A stretch of DNA of 64,000 bases, taken from contig NZ_CP178861.1 of NCBI RefSeq assembly GCF_047344985.1, positions 806,001 through 870,000 of the forward strand, written 5' to 3'. The position numbers were made by a program, and so were the translations under genes. The DNA is from Bdellovibrio sp047344985 (GTDB taxonomy: Bacteria > Bdellovibrionota > Bdellovibrionia > Bdellovibrionales > Bdellovibrionaceae). Each line of letters begins with the position of its first letter. The first letter of the stretch is position 1. Below, piece by piece: positions 16,417 to 25,748 of the stretch. Under the pieces are notes generated by a model. That model saw nothing but the letters and a program-made list of their open reading frames with translations. It had not been told where the DNA came from and did not search any database.

Positions 16417-17477
16417 TGAAGGGTTATCTCGTTCTTGAAACAGGTGAAGTGTACGCGGGACGTTGGAATGGCGGAGAAGATCGCGCCGGTGAAGTCGTCT
16501 TTAACACTTCTCATTCAGGTTACGAAGAAATCGCCACGGATCCTTCTTATTTCACTCAGATTGTTGTGATGACAGCCCCAATGCAAGGCAATTACGGCAT
16601 TGAAGATGACGTGTGGGAATCACGTCGTCTGTGGATTGAAGGATTTATCTGCCTTGAAATTCAAGACACCGAACGTGACCAGGCTTGGAAAAAACGTTTA
16701 ACCGAAAATAAAATTCCTCTAGTTACGGAGCTTGATACCAGAAACTTAGTTTTACGTCTTCGTAAAGGAACTCCGTGGGGCGCTCTTGTTCATGCTTCTT
16801 CCGAACAAGAGGCTCGCAACAAAGCGGTTTCCTTGATTGCCGCAAAAAAAGTCATGGAAAAGGACTGGGTTTATCTCACTTCTCGTAAAGAAACAGAAAC
16901 TCGCCGTGGGGAAAACATGGTGGGTCCTCGTATAGCCGTTCTTGATTTTGGTGCAAAAGAAAACATTCTTCGTGAACTGCAAAAGCGTTGCTCGGAAGTG
17001 AAGGTTTTTAATAGCCGCTCTTCTGTGCAGGATATTCTGGCTTACAATCCAGATGGAATTATGCTCACAAACGGTCCTGGCGATCCGGCTGATGTGAAAA
17101 TTGCAACAGGCACGGTCCGCGAACTTTTGGGTGTAAAACCGATTTTTGGAATCTGCATGGGCCATCAAATCCTGGGTCTGGCTTTAGGCGCAAAGACTTA
17201 TAAGTTAAAATTCGGTCATCGTGGCAGCAATCATCCGATTCGCGACACTCTGCTTAATCAAATTTATATGAGCAGCCAGAACCACGGATACGCTGTAGAG
17301 GCTGAAAGTCTGCCTCCGGACGCCCAAGTGACACATACCAATCTCAATGATGGCACTGTGGCAGGTTTTTATAGTGAAAAGAGGAAGTATTTAGGAATAC
17401 AATATCATCCTGAAAGTTGCCCAGGACCGCATGAAGCGACCGGGCTGTTTAGCTATTTTATTGAGCGGATGATATGA
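16416..17477 (+). CDS. carA: Carbamoyl-phosphate synthase small subunit
   Basis: A 353-residue glutaminase subunit that feeds ammonia to CarB. The N-terminal CPSase domain (about 1-165) is followed by a class I amidotransferase with nucleophile Cys247 (FGICMGHQ), His331 and Glu333 (QYHPES). The catalytic set is complete. It overlaps the next gene by four bases (ATGA) and starts on the last base of pyrB, so expression with pyrB is almost certain. Confidence 0.97.
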   Translation: MKGYLVLETGEVYAGRWNGGEDRAGEVVFNTSHSGYEEIATDPSYFTQIVVMTAPMQGNYGIEDDVWESRRLWIEGFICLEIQDTERDQAWKKRLTENKIPLVTELDTRNLVLRLRKGTPWGALVHASSEQEARNKAVSLIAAKKVMEKDWVYLTSRKETETRRGENMVGPRIAVLDFGAKENILRELQKRCSEVKVFNSRSSVQDILAYNPDGIMLTNGPGDPADVKIATGTVRELLGVKPIFGICMGHQILGLALGAKTYKLKFGHRGSNHPIRDTLLNQIYMSSQNHGYAVEAESLPPDAQVTHTNLNDGTVAGFYSEKRKYLGIQYHPESCPGPHEATGLFSYFIERMI

Positions 17478-18121
17478 ACGAATACGAAAAGCTTATAGAA
17501 AAAATTCTCAATCACTTTGTTAGCGACGCCTTCAAAGACGAATTGGCCATGGCCAAAAAAGAGTTCTTTGAAAACGCGGGAACGTTGGATGAAAACTCCG
17601 ACCACTATGAGTCGCGCATGGCGCAGTTTTATGATTGGTATTTTTTCACGCGCGAACTGAAAGGCTTTGGGCAAACACCACTGGATGCGTGCTTGCTTGT
17701 TCGTGAATTGCGTTTTTCTGATGAAGAATTAAAGACGCTCGAAGTTTTAAAACAACACCGTCATTCTATTTTTGAATTTATCAAAATCAAAAACGGCGAC
17801 GTTTACATCAAAGATCTTTTGGCTAACAAAAAATTGATCGTAAAACAGTCTTCGTATGTTTTTGGATTTGATCCCGATGAGCTTTTTGAAGTGCGCTTGA
17901 TCCCGCATGGTGACTCTTACGTCTTCACGCGAGGATTTTGTTTCCACCCTGAAAGTGCCAAAAAATTCATCTTGGGCGAAGTAAAACGCCATCGTAAAGA
18001 TCCGGATTTGGATCCAGATCTTTTGATGCTTCGTCTGATTAAAATGCGTTACAAGTTTGAGCAGTATAAACATGTAAGGCCCGAAATGATTTACTCCAAC
18101 GAGGGGAAATTGGGCATCTGA
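17474..18121 (+). CDS. Conserved-looking unknown protein between carA and carB
   Basis: A 215-residue soluble protein without signal peptide or membrane helices. It is rich in charged and aromatic residues (YDWYFFTREL, FGFDPDELFEVR). I recognise no enzyme motif. Its start overlaps carA by four bases and carB follows 17 bases after its stop, so it is translationally coupled inside the carbamoyl-phosphate synthase operon. A role linked to that enzyme or to pyrimidine control is possible but only positional. Confidence 0.8.
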   Translation: MNEYEKLIEKILNHFVSDAFKDELAMAKKEFFENAGTLDENSDHYESRMAQFYDWYFFTRELKGFGQTPLDACLLVRELRFSDEELKTLEVLKQHRHSIFEFIKIKNGDVYIKDLLANKKLIVKQSSYVFGFDPDELFEVRLIPHGDSYVFTRGFCFHPESAKKFILGEVKRHRKDPDLDPDLLMLRLIKMRYKFEQYKHVRPEMIYSNEGKLGI

Positions 18122-18137
18122 ATCGCAGGAGGAAAAA

Positions 18138-21100
18138 GTGCCGAGAACGTCCAGTATTAAAAGAGTTTTGATTATTGGCTCTGGACCTATCGTAATTGGA
18201 CAAGCGTGTGAGTTTGATTACTCCGGCACTCAAGCCTGTAAAGCCCTGATGAAAGAAGGATTGGAAGTTATTCTTGTTAACTCCAATCCGGCGACCATCA
18301 TGACAGATCCTGAGGTGGCGACACGAGTTTACGTAGAGCCTCTGAAGGTCGACTATCTTGAAAAAATCATCGCCAAAGAAAAACCGGATGCTGTGATTCC
18401 CACTCTCGGCGGTCAAACAGCTCTCAATCTCGCTTTGGATCTTCACGCCAAAGGCATTCTTCAAAAATACAAAGTTCAACTTTTGGGTGCGACACCGACA
18501 GTAATCAAAGCGGGCGAAGATCGCGAAATCTTCCGCGGTATCTTAGATAAAATCGGCGCTCGTTATCCAAAAAGTCATTTGGTCAGAACCTATGAACACG
18601 GTTTACAAATCGCCGAAGACCTAGGTTATCCGATGATCCTTCGTCCGAATTACACTTTGGGCGGCGGGGGCGGCGGTATCGCGTATTCTCCAGAAGAATA
18701 TCAAAGCATGCTCATCACGGCTTTGCATGAAAGTCCGACATCGGAAGTTCTCGTTGAAGAAAGTATTTTGGGTTGGAAAGAATTTGAACTTGAAGTGATG
18801 CGCGACCACAAGGGCACATTCGTTGTGGTTTGCAGTATCGAAAACTTGGATCCTTGTGGAGTTCACACGGGTGACAGTATCACGATTGCTCCTCAGCAAA
18901 CTTTGAGCGATCGCGAATATCAATCCATGAGGGATGAAGCTTGTAAGATTATCAACGAGGTCGGTATTCAAACGGGCGGCGCGAATATTCAGTTCGCGGT
19001 TCACCCAACAACTCGTGAACGCGTGGTGATTGAAATGAATCCGCGCGTAAGTCGTTCTTCGGCGCTTGCAAGTAAAGCAACGGGATTCCCGATTGCAAAA
19101 ATCGCAGCACTTCTTGCGATTGGTTACAGCCTTGATGAACTTCAAAACGACATCACAAAGGTGACACCGTCTTGTTACGAGCCAGCCCTTGATTACGTCG
19201 TCACAAAAATTCCACGCTTTGCTTTTGAAAAATTCCAGGGTTCTAAAGATCTTCTGACGACGCAAATGAAAAGTGTCGGCGAAGTGATGGGGATTGGTCG
19301 CACGTTACAGGAATCCCTGATGAAAGCCATGGCGAGTCTTGAGAAAGATCCGCAAGCCATCCCTGAAGTAGTTTTAGAAACGGGGAAAGTTTCTTATCCA
19401 AACAGTCAGCGCATTTATCATCTTTTCCAAGCTTTCCGCGACGGAAAAACAGTGGCTGAAATCGAAGAGCTGACAAGAATCAATCCTTACTTCTTAGAGC
19501 ACATCGAAGCTCTCATTAAATTTGAAAATAAATTTAAAAAAGAATTCTCTGATTCCAATACGGAATTATTGTTGGCGGCAAAACGCAAAGGTTTCACGGA
19601 TGCACGTCTTGCGAAGCTTGTAGGGAAAACAGAAAAAGAAATCTGCCAGTTGCGCGAAAAGAACGGTATGTTCCCGCGCTATCAACAAGTGGATACCTGT
19701 GCCGGGGAGTTTGAATCTTCCACTCCTTACTTCTATTCTTCTTACTGGCCGACAACATCCGCAACGGTGAGCGCACCTGATGCTGTTGTGATTATCGGAA
19801 GTGGCCCGAACCGTATCGGTCAAGGAATCGAATTTGACTATAGCTGCGTTCGCGGGGTGAAGGGTTTCCAAAAAAGCGGCAGGAAAGTCGTGATGGTCAA
19901 CTCAAACCCAGAAACAGTTTCTACAGATTACGACACCTCGGACGTACTTTTCTTTGAGCCTCTCACAGTTGAAAGTTTGACAGAGATCATGCGCTTTATG
20001 AAACCAAAGGGATTCGTCGCGCAACTGGGCGGGCAAACTCCGATCAGCGTGGCCCATGATTTGGTGAAAGCCGGATTTAAACTTTTAGGTTCTTCGCTTG
20101 AAACAATTGATCTTGCTGAGGACCGCGGCCTCTTTACAAAAATTTGTCGTGAGTTGAATTTTGAAATTCCAAATTCGGCAATGGCAGGTTCGTTGGCTGA
20201 AGCCCTTCAACATGAAAAGTCTGTCGGTTATCCGATGATCTGCCGTCCAAGCTACGTTTTGGGTGGCCGTCGTATGGAAGTGATCGAAAGCCAAGATGAG
20301 TTGATCTCCTACTTCCAAAGACATAAAGACTTTATTTCTTCTGATAAGCCGTGCTTGATGGATCAATTCTTAGCAGGGGCTCTTGAGGTCGATGTCGATC
20401 TTGTGCGCGGTGATGATTGGACCGTGGTCGGCGGAGTCGTTGAACATATTGAAGCGGCTGGAGTTCACTCTGGGGATTCGATGGGTGTTCTTCCTCCACA
20501 GCGTTTGAAATCTGAAACTTGTGAACGCATTGAGGAACTCAGCAAGCGTCTTGCCGACCGTATCGGTGTGATCGGTCACTTGAACTTGCAACTCGCTGTG
20601 AAAAATGACGTAGTCTACATGCTTGAAGCGAACCCACGCAGTTCGCGTTCTGTGCCGTTTGTGGCAAAAGCGACGAACATTCCGCTCATCGATTTGGGTG
20701 TGGCGGCGATGTTGGGTAAAAAGAAAAAAGATCTTCATTTGGACAAATTGAACTGGAGAAACACACAGCAAGTTTCCGTCAAAGGTGTTGTGTTTCCGTT
20801 TAAAAAATTCTCGGAATCTGATTCGATCTTGGGACCTGAGATGAAATCAACAGGGGAAAGCATGGGCCGCGGAAAAGATTATTCCGAAGCTCTTTCCAAA
20901 GCGTTCCTTTCAAGTAACATAAGACTTCCAAAGATGGGTCAGGTCTTCTTCTCTCTTCGTGATAAAGACAAAGAGTTGATGCTCGGCATGGCCAAAGAAC
21001 TGCAACGTATGGGGTACGGTGTTTCTGCAACAACGGGAACGGCGAACTTCTTTAACGAACGCGGTGTGAATTGTTTGTCGCTAAGAAAAGTCGATGAAGG

Positions 21101-21332
21101 TCGTCCGCACTGTGTGGATAAAATTCGCTCAGGCGAAGTGGCTTTTGTCATCAATACGACTTCGGGACGCCGGGCCATCGAAGCGAGCTTCGACATTCGT
21201 CGAGCTTGTACGGACTACAATATTCCATGTCTAACAGAGAGTGACGCTGCTGAGGCTTTCGTTCTTGCTTTGAAAAATCAAAGAAATGAGTCATCATCAG
21301 TCGAGGCTCTGGGAGCCATGGAGGAATTTTGA
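18138..21332 (+). CDS. carB: Carbamoyl-phosphate synthase large subunit
   Basis: A 1064-residue synthetase with two homologous halves, each with a pre-ATP-grasp and ATP-grasp domain (IIGSGPIVIGQACEFDYSG near residue 11 and IIGSGPNRIGQGIEFDYS near 553), an oligomerisation region between them and a C-terminal MGS-like allosteric domain from about 930. Full length for the family. The start is GTG with AGGAGG upstream. The stop overlaps the TTG start of the next gene. Confidence 0.98.
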   Translation: MPRTSSIKRVLIIGSGPIVIGQACEFDYSGTQACKALMKEGLEVILVNSNPATIMTDPEVATRVYVEPLKVDYLEKIIAKEKPDAVIPTLGGQTALNLALDLHAKGILQKYKVQLLGATPTVIKAGEDREIFRGILDKIGARYPKSHLVRTYEHGLQIAEDLGYPMILRPNYTLGGGGGGIAYSPEEYQSMLITALHESPTSEVLVEESILGWKEFELEVMRDHKGTFVVVCSIENLDPCGVHTGDSITIAPQQTLSDREYQSMRDEACKIINEVGIQTGGANIQFAVHPTTRERVVIEMNPRVSRSSALASKATGFPIAKIAALLAIGYSLDELQNDITKVTPSCYEPALDYVVTKIPRFAFEKFQGSKDLLTTQMKSVGEVMGIGRTLQESLMKAMASLEKDPQAIPEVVLETGKVSYPNSQRIYHLFQAFRDGKTVAEIEELTRINPYFLEHIEALIKFENKFKKEFSDSNTELLLAAKRKGFTDARLAKLVGKTEKEICQLREKNGMFPRYQQVDTCAGEFESSTPYFYSSYWPTTSATVSAPDAVVIIGSGPNRIGQGIEFDYSCVRGVKGFQKSGRKVVMVNSNPETVSTDYDTSDVLFFEPLTVESLTEIMRFMKPKGFVAQLGGQTPISVAHDLVKAGFKLLGSSLETIDLAEDRGLFTKICRELNFEIPNSAMAGSLAEALQHEKSVGYPMICRPSYVLGGRRMEVIESQDELISYFQRHKDFISSDKPCLMDQFLAGALEVDVDLVRGDDWTVVGGVVEHIEAAGVHSGDSMGVLPPQRLKSETCERIEELSKRLADRIGVIGHLNLQLAVKNDVVYMLEANPRSSRSVPFVAKATNIPLIDLGVAAMLGKKKKDLHLDKLNWRNTQQVSVKGVVFPFKKFSESDSILGPEMKSTGESMGRGKDYSEALSKAFLSSNIRLPKMGQVFFSLRDKDKELMLGMAKELQRMGYGVSATTGTANFFNERGVNCLSLRKVDEGRPHCVDKIRSGEVAFVINTTSGRRAIEASFDIRRACTDYNIPCLTESDAAEAFVLALKNQRNESSSVEALGAMEEF

Positions 21333-22222
21333 AAAGACTCATTCTAGGACTGATTGCACTTCTAGTTTTTTCAAGCGTTCAAGCGGCTGAAACAAATAGC
21401 AACGAAACCAACCCACCGTCGATCACCATTGGTGTGATTCCCGGTGGAAACCCCGAAAACCTGCGCGAGCAAGGTTTGAATTTAGCCAAAGAGCTTCAAG
21501 CGAAGCTTAATATTCCGGTTAACATTTATATTTCCAAAAATTACGCAGGTCTTATTGAGGCTATGAAAACGAAGAAAGTGGATTTCGCTTTCTTCTCTTC
21601 GTTGACGTATGTTTTTGCCGAAGAACAAGCCCAAGCTAAAGTGCTTCTTAAAAAGGTATGGAATCAGCCGTTTTATTATTCCGCGATCATCACTCCGCAA
21701 AGATCTGGAATCAAAAAACTGAAGGATCTTAAAGGAAAGCGCATTGCTTTTGTGGATGATAAATCTTCTTCCGGCTATTTGTATCCGCAAGTGGCTTTAA
21801 GAAAGATCGGTCTTAAAGACAAAGACTTTAAAGAGGTCGCTTTCTCTGGAAATCACCAGGCTTCGATTCAGTTTTTGGAAGCCAACAGGGTCGATGCTGC
21901 CGCTGTATTCAGTGACGACGAAAAGGGAACACAGGGCGCGTGGGTGAAATTCGGAACAAATAAAAAAGCCAAATACCGTATTATTTGGATGAGTGCTCCC
22001 ATTCCTAACGATCCATTCTGCGTTCGTCAGGATTTTTATGACACTTATCCTAAAACAACGCACACTTTGATGTTTGCTTTGATTGATATCTTGGCCGAAT
22101 CCCAAGATAAAAACGCTTACTCAGAAATTTTAGGTTCTCGCGACTTGATGCCTGCCACTTCTAAACAGTATGATCCTGTAAGGGAGATGGTAAAAGCTCT
22201 GAATCTTGAGCTCAAACCATAG
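21329..22222 (+). CDS. PhnD-like periplasmic substrate-binding protein
   Basis: A 297-residue protein with a signal peptide (cleavage near SVQA-AE, residue 20) and the phosphate/phosphite/phosphonate binding fold of the PhnD family (VDFAFFSSLTYVFAEEQAQA, SSGYLYPQVALRKIGL, FSGNHQASIQFLEANRVDAAAV). The start is TTG, overlapping carB by four bases, with GGAGG upstream. No phnC or phnE importer is nearby. The next two genes are an ABC-2-type pair, so the binding protein may serve a distant importer or act as a sensor. Confidence 0.85.
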   Translation: MKRLILGLIALLVFSSVQAAETNSNETNPPSITIGVIPGGNPENLREQGLNLAKELQAKLNIPVNIYISKNYAGLIEAMKTKKVDFAFFSSLTYVFAEEQAQAKVLLKKVWNQPFYYSAIITPQRSGIKKLKDLKGKRIAFVDDKSSSGYLYPQVALRKIGLKDKDFKEVAFSGNHQASIQFLEANRVDAAAVFSDDEKGTQGAWVKFGTNKKAKYRIIWMSAPIPNDPFCVRQDFYDTYPKTTHTLMFALIDILAESQDKNAYSEILGSRDLMPATSKQYDPVREMVKALNLELKP

Positions 22223-22228
22223 AGTTTG

Positions 22229-22975
22229 ATGGCAGCAGTACTCAAAGTTGAAAAGCTCAATAAAACATTTAAAGGCGGTCTTTTTGAAAAAGATCGCCAT
22301 GTTTTGCGTGATGTGACCTTTTCACTTCCTGAAGGACAAACTTCAGGTTTCGTTGGCAGCAACGGCTCAGGCAAAACCACAACGATCAAATGTCTTTTCG
22401 ATTTTATTCGTCCCAACAGCGGCGAAATTCTTTTCTTCGGAAAACCTTTAAGCAGTGAAAGCAAAACCCGCATCGGCTATTTGCCAGAGCGCCCTTATCT
22501 TTATGAGTTCCTCACAGGGATGGAGTTTTTGCGTCTCCACTGGAATCTTTGTTACGGCTCCACGATGAAAGACTTCCACGAAAGAGCCCATGAAGCTCTT
22601 AAAAAAGTGGATCTAATGGAAGCCAAAGACCGTCGTCTTCGCACATACTCCAAGGGCATGTTGCAAAGAGTGGGGATCGCCCAGGCCATTCTCACAAGAC
22701 CTGATTTGTTGATCCTTGATGAACCGATGTCGGGCCTTGATCCCGATGGACGAGCGATGGTGAAAGATATTCTGCGCGAAGAACAAAAGCGCGGTGTGAG
22801 CCTATTTTTTAGCAGTCATCTTTTGCAGGACATGGAAGAACTTTGCAGTCACTTGGTTGTCATCAATCGCGGGCAAATCCTTTATGACGGAGTTTTAAGT
22901 TCCTTCATGGCGGAATTCCAAAGTCTTGAAAGAGCCTTCGCGGTTCTGAAAGGACGGGAGGAAGCTCATGGGTAA
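22229..22975 (+). CDS. ABC-2 type transporter ATPase subunit
   Basis: A 248-residue ABC ATPase of the CcmA/NatA-like exporter class. Walker A is GSNGSGKTTT (about residues 37-46), the signature is YSKGMLQRVGIAQAIL, Walker B is LLILDEPMSGLDPDGR, followed by the switch SSHLL. The YSKGM signature and early LPERPYLYE are usual for ABC-2 exporters. ATG at 22229 is preferred over the TTG three bases earlier. It overlaps the permease gene by eight bases. Confidence 0.9.
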   Translation: MAAVLKVEKLNKTFKGGLFEKDRHVLRDVTFSLPEGQTSGFVGSNGSGKTTTIKCLFDFIRPNSGEILFFGKPLSSESKTRIGYLPERPYLYEFLTGMEFLRLHWNLCYGSTMKDFHERAHEALKKVDLMEAKDRRLRTYSKGMLQRVGIAQAILTRPDLLILDEPMSGLDPDGRAMVKDILREEQKRGVSLFFSSHLLQDMEELCSHLVVINRGQILYDGVLSSFMAEFQSLERAFAVLKGREEAHG

Positions 22976-23738
22976 AGTTTGGGCTTTAGCAAAAACCACT
23001 TTACGTGAAATGTTGCGCGAAAAAGTGTTCCTCGTTGTGGTTTTAATCGCAGTCGCACTTTTAGCTCTAAGTTTCTTGCTTGGAGCACTGTCCTTCGCGG
23101 AACAAAGAAAAATCCTGACAGACTTTGGATTCCTGGCAATTCAGGTCGCGGCCCTCGGAGTTTCTCTTTTTTCAGGTTCCTATTTACTCGCTAAAGAAAT
23201 CGAAAAACAAACATGTCTATTGATTCTTTCAAGGCCTGTCAGTCGTGAGCAATTCATCCTGGGAAAAATCTTTGGTGTCCTTGCACTGAACACTCTTTTA
23301 TTAACAGCTTTGGGGGTTCTGCTTTGGGTTCTTTTGGGTCTTTGGAAAGAACCCAATCTTTGGCTGTCATTTGTAGAAATATGTCTGAGTCTTTGGTTTG
23401 AAAGTGCTGTGATCTTGTGTCTGGTGATCTGCTTTAGTTTGATCGTAAGACCTGTGCTTGCACTGGGCGCTGGCTTTATGGTTTTCCTTCTGGGACATTG
23501 GCTCGGTGATCTTTCGTTCTTCGCTGAAAAAAGCAAAGAAGAACTTTTCATTCAAGCCGTTAAAGTTTTCCATTGGATCACGCCGAATCTTTACCGCATG
23601 AACTGGAAGTCCGCTTACTTTTTGGAAAACGGAATTCCTGCGCAAAATGTAGGGTGGATGCTCGCACACATGACGGGATGGGGAATTTTACTCATCCTTG
23701 CCACAAATTTCTTCTTCAGGAGAAAAGACATTGTCTAA
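22968..23738 (+). CDS. ABC-2 type transporter permease
   Basis: A 256-residue membrane protein with about six helices. The N-terminus VWALAKTTLREMLREKVFL and the motif LLILSRPVSREQFILGKIFG near residue 85 are typical of ABC-2 permeases of the ABC-2_2 group. It has a GGGAGGAAG ribosome site and overlaps both the ATPase and pilD. Substrate unknown. Confidence 0.88.
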   Translation: MGKVWALAKTTLREMLREKVFLVVVLIAVALLALSFLLGALSFAEQRKILTDFGFLAIQVAALGVSLFSGSYLLAKEIEKQTCLLILSRPVSREQFILGKIFGVLALNTLLLTALGVLLWVLLGLWKEPNLWLSFVEICLSLWFESAVILCLVICFSLIVRPVLALGAGFMVFLLGHWLGDLSFFAEKSKEELFIQAVKVFHWITPNLYRMNWKSAYFLENGIPAQNVGWMLAHMTGWGILLILATNFFFRRKDIV

Positions 23739-24522
23739 TTTGGATCTTACTTTCTACGTTTTTTTCTTTATCTTGGGCGCGATCTTCGGAAGTTTCGCCA
23801 ACGTCGTGATTTATCGTTTGCCAAAAGAAGAAAGCGTCGTAAAGCCTCGCAGTTATTGTTACAACTGCAAAACGCCGATCAAATGGTACGACAATATTCC
23901 AATTTTTAGCTGGTTTATTCTGCGCGGGAAATGCCGTCACTGTGGCGCAAAATTCTCTTTCCGTTACCCATTAGTGGAACTTATCATGGCGGGCCTTTTT
24001 ACTTTAAGCTTTCACTACGTCGGATTTTCGTGGTCGCTGTTGGAATATTTGATTTTTATTTTCGGACTCGTTGTCTGCACCTTTATCGATCTTGATCACA
24101 TGATTTTGCCTGATGAATTCACTCTCTCAGGCATCGTGATTGGTCTTGTGGGTGCTGCCTTAAATCCTCATCGTGAATTCTTAGATGCTCTTTTCGGCGT
24201 TTTGATGGGCGGCGGATTTTTGTGGGGCATGGCTTACGTGTACTATCTACTAACAAAACAAGAAGGCATGGGTGGGGGAGACATCAAACTCCTTGCTTGG
24301 ATCGGTGCTTTGCTTGGATGGAAAGCCATTCCTTTTGTGATTATGTCTTCAGCCATCATCGGAAGTGTGATCGGTTTGATCGCTGCAAGAAAACAGAAGG
24401 CTGGACTAAAGACCGTAATTCCATTCGGACCTTACCTGGCCTTAGGTGCTATTTTGTATTTGTTCGGTGGAGAGACTATCGCCCTTTGGTACTTGAACCT
24501 ATTTTTACCCGGCTTAGGCTAA
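23731..24522 (+). CDS. pilD: Type IV prepilin peptidase/methylase PilD
   Basis: A 263-residue bifunctional membrane enzyme that cleaves type IV prepilins and methylates the new N-terminus. It has the zinc-type four-cysteine domain (CYNCKTP and CRHCGAKF), the catalytic aspartates in FIDLDHMILPD and GGGDIKLL, and about eight membrane helices. The start is most likely TTG at 23731, with AGGAG eight bases before it, overlapping the permease by eight bases. An upstream ATG in frame would need readthrough without a ribosome site. A terminator follows, then the pilMNOPQ promoter. Confidence 0.94.
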   Translation: MSNLDLTFYVFFFILGAIFGSFANVVIYRLPKEESVVKPRSYCYNCKTPIKWYDNIPIFSWFILRGKCRHCGAKFSFRYPLVELIMAGLFTLSFHYVGFSWSLLEYLIFIFGLVVCTFIDLDHMILPDEFTLSGIVIGLVGAALNPHREFLDALFGVLMGGGFLWGMAYVYYLLTKQEGMGGGDIKLLAWIGALLGWKAIPFVIMSSAIIGSVIGLIAARKQKAGLKTVIPFGPYLALGAILYLFGGETIALWYLNLFLPGLG

Positions 24523-24528
24523 TTTTCT

Positions 24529-24560
24529 CAGATATAACATTTTGATATCTGGACCTTTTT
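24529..24560 (+). terminator. Terminator closing the pyrB-to-pilD run
   Basis: CAGATAT (24529-24535) pairs with ATATCTG (24545-24551), then GACCTTTTT. The stem is AT-rich, so strength is moderate. Confidence 0.55.
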
Positions 24561-24581
24561 AGAAGTTCCCGAGAGCCATAT

Positions 24582-24610
24582 TTGACATTCCCTGTCCAAG
24601 CAGAAATAAT
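24582..24610 (+). promoter_or_regulatory. Promoter of pilMNOPQ
   Basis: A perfect TTGACA (24582-24587) and AATAAT (24605-24610, five of six bases) are spaced by 17 bases, about 83 bases before pilM and just after the pilD terminator. It would start a leader of about 75 bases. Confidence 0.6.
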
Positions 24611-24692
24611 TTTATTATTTAGGACTTGTGTCCCAAGGACGTAAGTCTTTGAAATGACATCTGAGTGATACAACTGGGGAAGCAGCGAAAGC

Positions 24693-25748
24693 ATGTTTTT
24701 TAAATCGAAGAAAGTTATCGGACTCGATATCGGAACGAGTTCCATCAAACTGGCTGAAATGGACTTCAGTGGCAAAGGAGCCCAGTTGCTTTCTTTTGGT
24801 TTCGCGCCGACTCCGCCGAATTCTGTTTCTGGTGGTGAGATTGTTGATATCGCTTCTGTTGGTATCGCGATTCAATCTTTGATCAATGAAGTAAAATCCA
24901 AACGCAAGAGCATCTCAACGGCAATGTGGGGTACAGCCGTGATCGTGAAGAAAATCACGATTCCCAAAATGGATAAAAAACTTATCAAAGATCAAATCCG
25001 TTTCGAGGCAGAGCAATACATTCCATTTGATATCAACAATATCAGCTTGGCCCATCATATTCTGGCGGGCAGCAGCTCTCCGGACACGATGGATATTTTG
25101 TTGATCGCCGCTCAAAACGAACTTGTCACTCAGTACACACAAGTGATTGAGGTGAGTGGACTTTCTTGCGGCGTTTTGGACGTGAGTGGTTTCGCTCTCG
25201 CAAATGCCTTTGAGTTGAATTACGGAAAAATCCCTGGAGAAGTTATCGGAATTCTGAACTTCGGTGCATCGATCACAAACTTCGTGGTCGTGCAAAATGG
25301 CGAAGTGATTTTCTGCCGTGATATTCCTGTGGGTGGTGCTAACTACACGAATGAAATCCACAAAGCGATGGGCGTGACGGTGGCTGAAGCCGAAGCCCTT
25401 AAACTGAGCGCGATCTCTCGCCGTGAAGTTCCCGACGAAGTTCACAGCATCATCAGCGCAACAAATGAAGCGGTGACAGAAGAGATTCGCAGCAGCTTGG
25501 ACTTCTTAAGTGCGACAACAAATGGTCTGGTCCTGAGCCGTTGTTTTTTCACGGGCGGAAGTTCCGCAACATCAGGCCTGACAGAGACTGTGTCTCGCGT
25601 GACAGGCATTTTGATGGAGCCATTTAATCCATTCTTGCGTGTGAAAGCGAATCCGAAAAAATTCTCTCCAGAATACTTGGATCAAATCAGCTCTTTTGCT
25701 GGCGTTGTGACAGGTCTCGCTTTGCGTGAAGTGGGGGATGCATCATGA
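24693..25748 (+). CDS. pilM: Type IV pilus assembly protein PilM
   Basis: A 351-residue actin-like cytoplasmic protein of the pilus alignment complex; it binds the PilN N-terminus. The actin-fold phosphate 1 loop is GLDIGTSSIKLAEM (residues 10-23), with GILNFGASITNFVV as the second phosphate loop near residue 183. It heads a five-gene run pilMNOPQ with four-base overlaps. Bdellovibrio-type predators need type IV pili for prey entry, known from work on B. bacteriovorus. Confidence 0.95.
   Translation: MFFKSKKVIGLDIGTSSIKLAEMDFSGKGAQLLSFGFAPTPPNSVSGGEIVDIASVGIAIQSLINEVKSKRKSISTAMWGTAVIVKKITIPKMDKKLIKDQIRFEAEQYIPFDINNISLAHHILAGSSSPDTMDILLIAAQNELVTQYTQVIEVSGLSCGVLDVSGFALANAFELNYGKIPGEVIGILNFGASITNFVVVQNGEVIFCRDIPVGGANYTNEIHKAMGVTVAEAEALKLSAISRREVPDEVHSIISATNEAVTEEIRSSLDFLSATTNGLVLSRCFFTGGSSATSGLTETVSRVTGILMEPFNPFLRVKANPKKFSPEYLDQISSFAGVVTGLALREVGDAS

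Noticed and set aside
21329..23738. Phosphonate import operon
   Set aside because: Only the binding protein fits; the ATPase and permease are of the ABC-2 export class and no C-P lyase genes are present.
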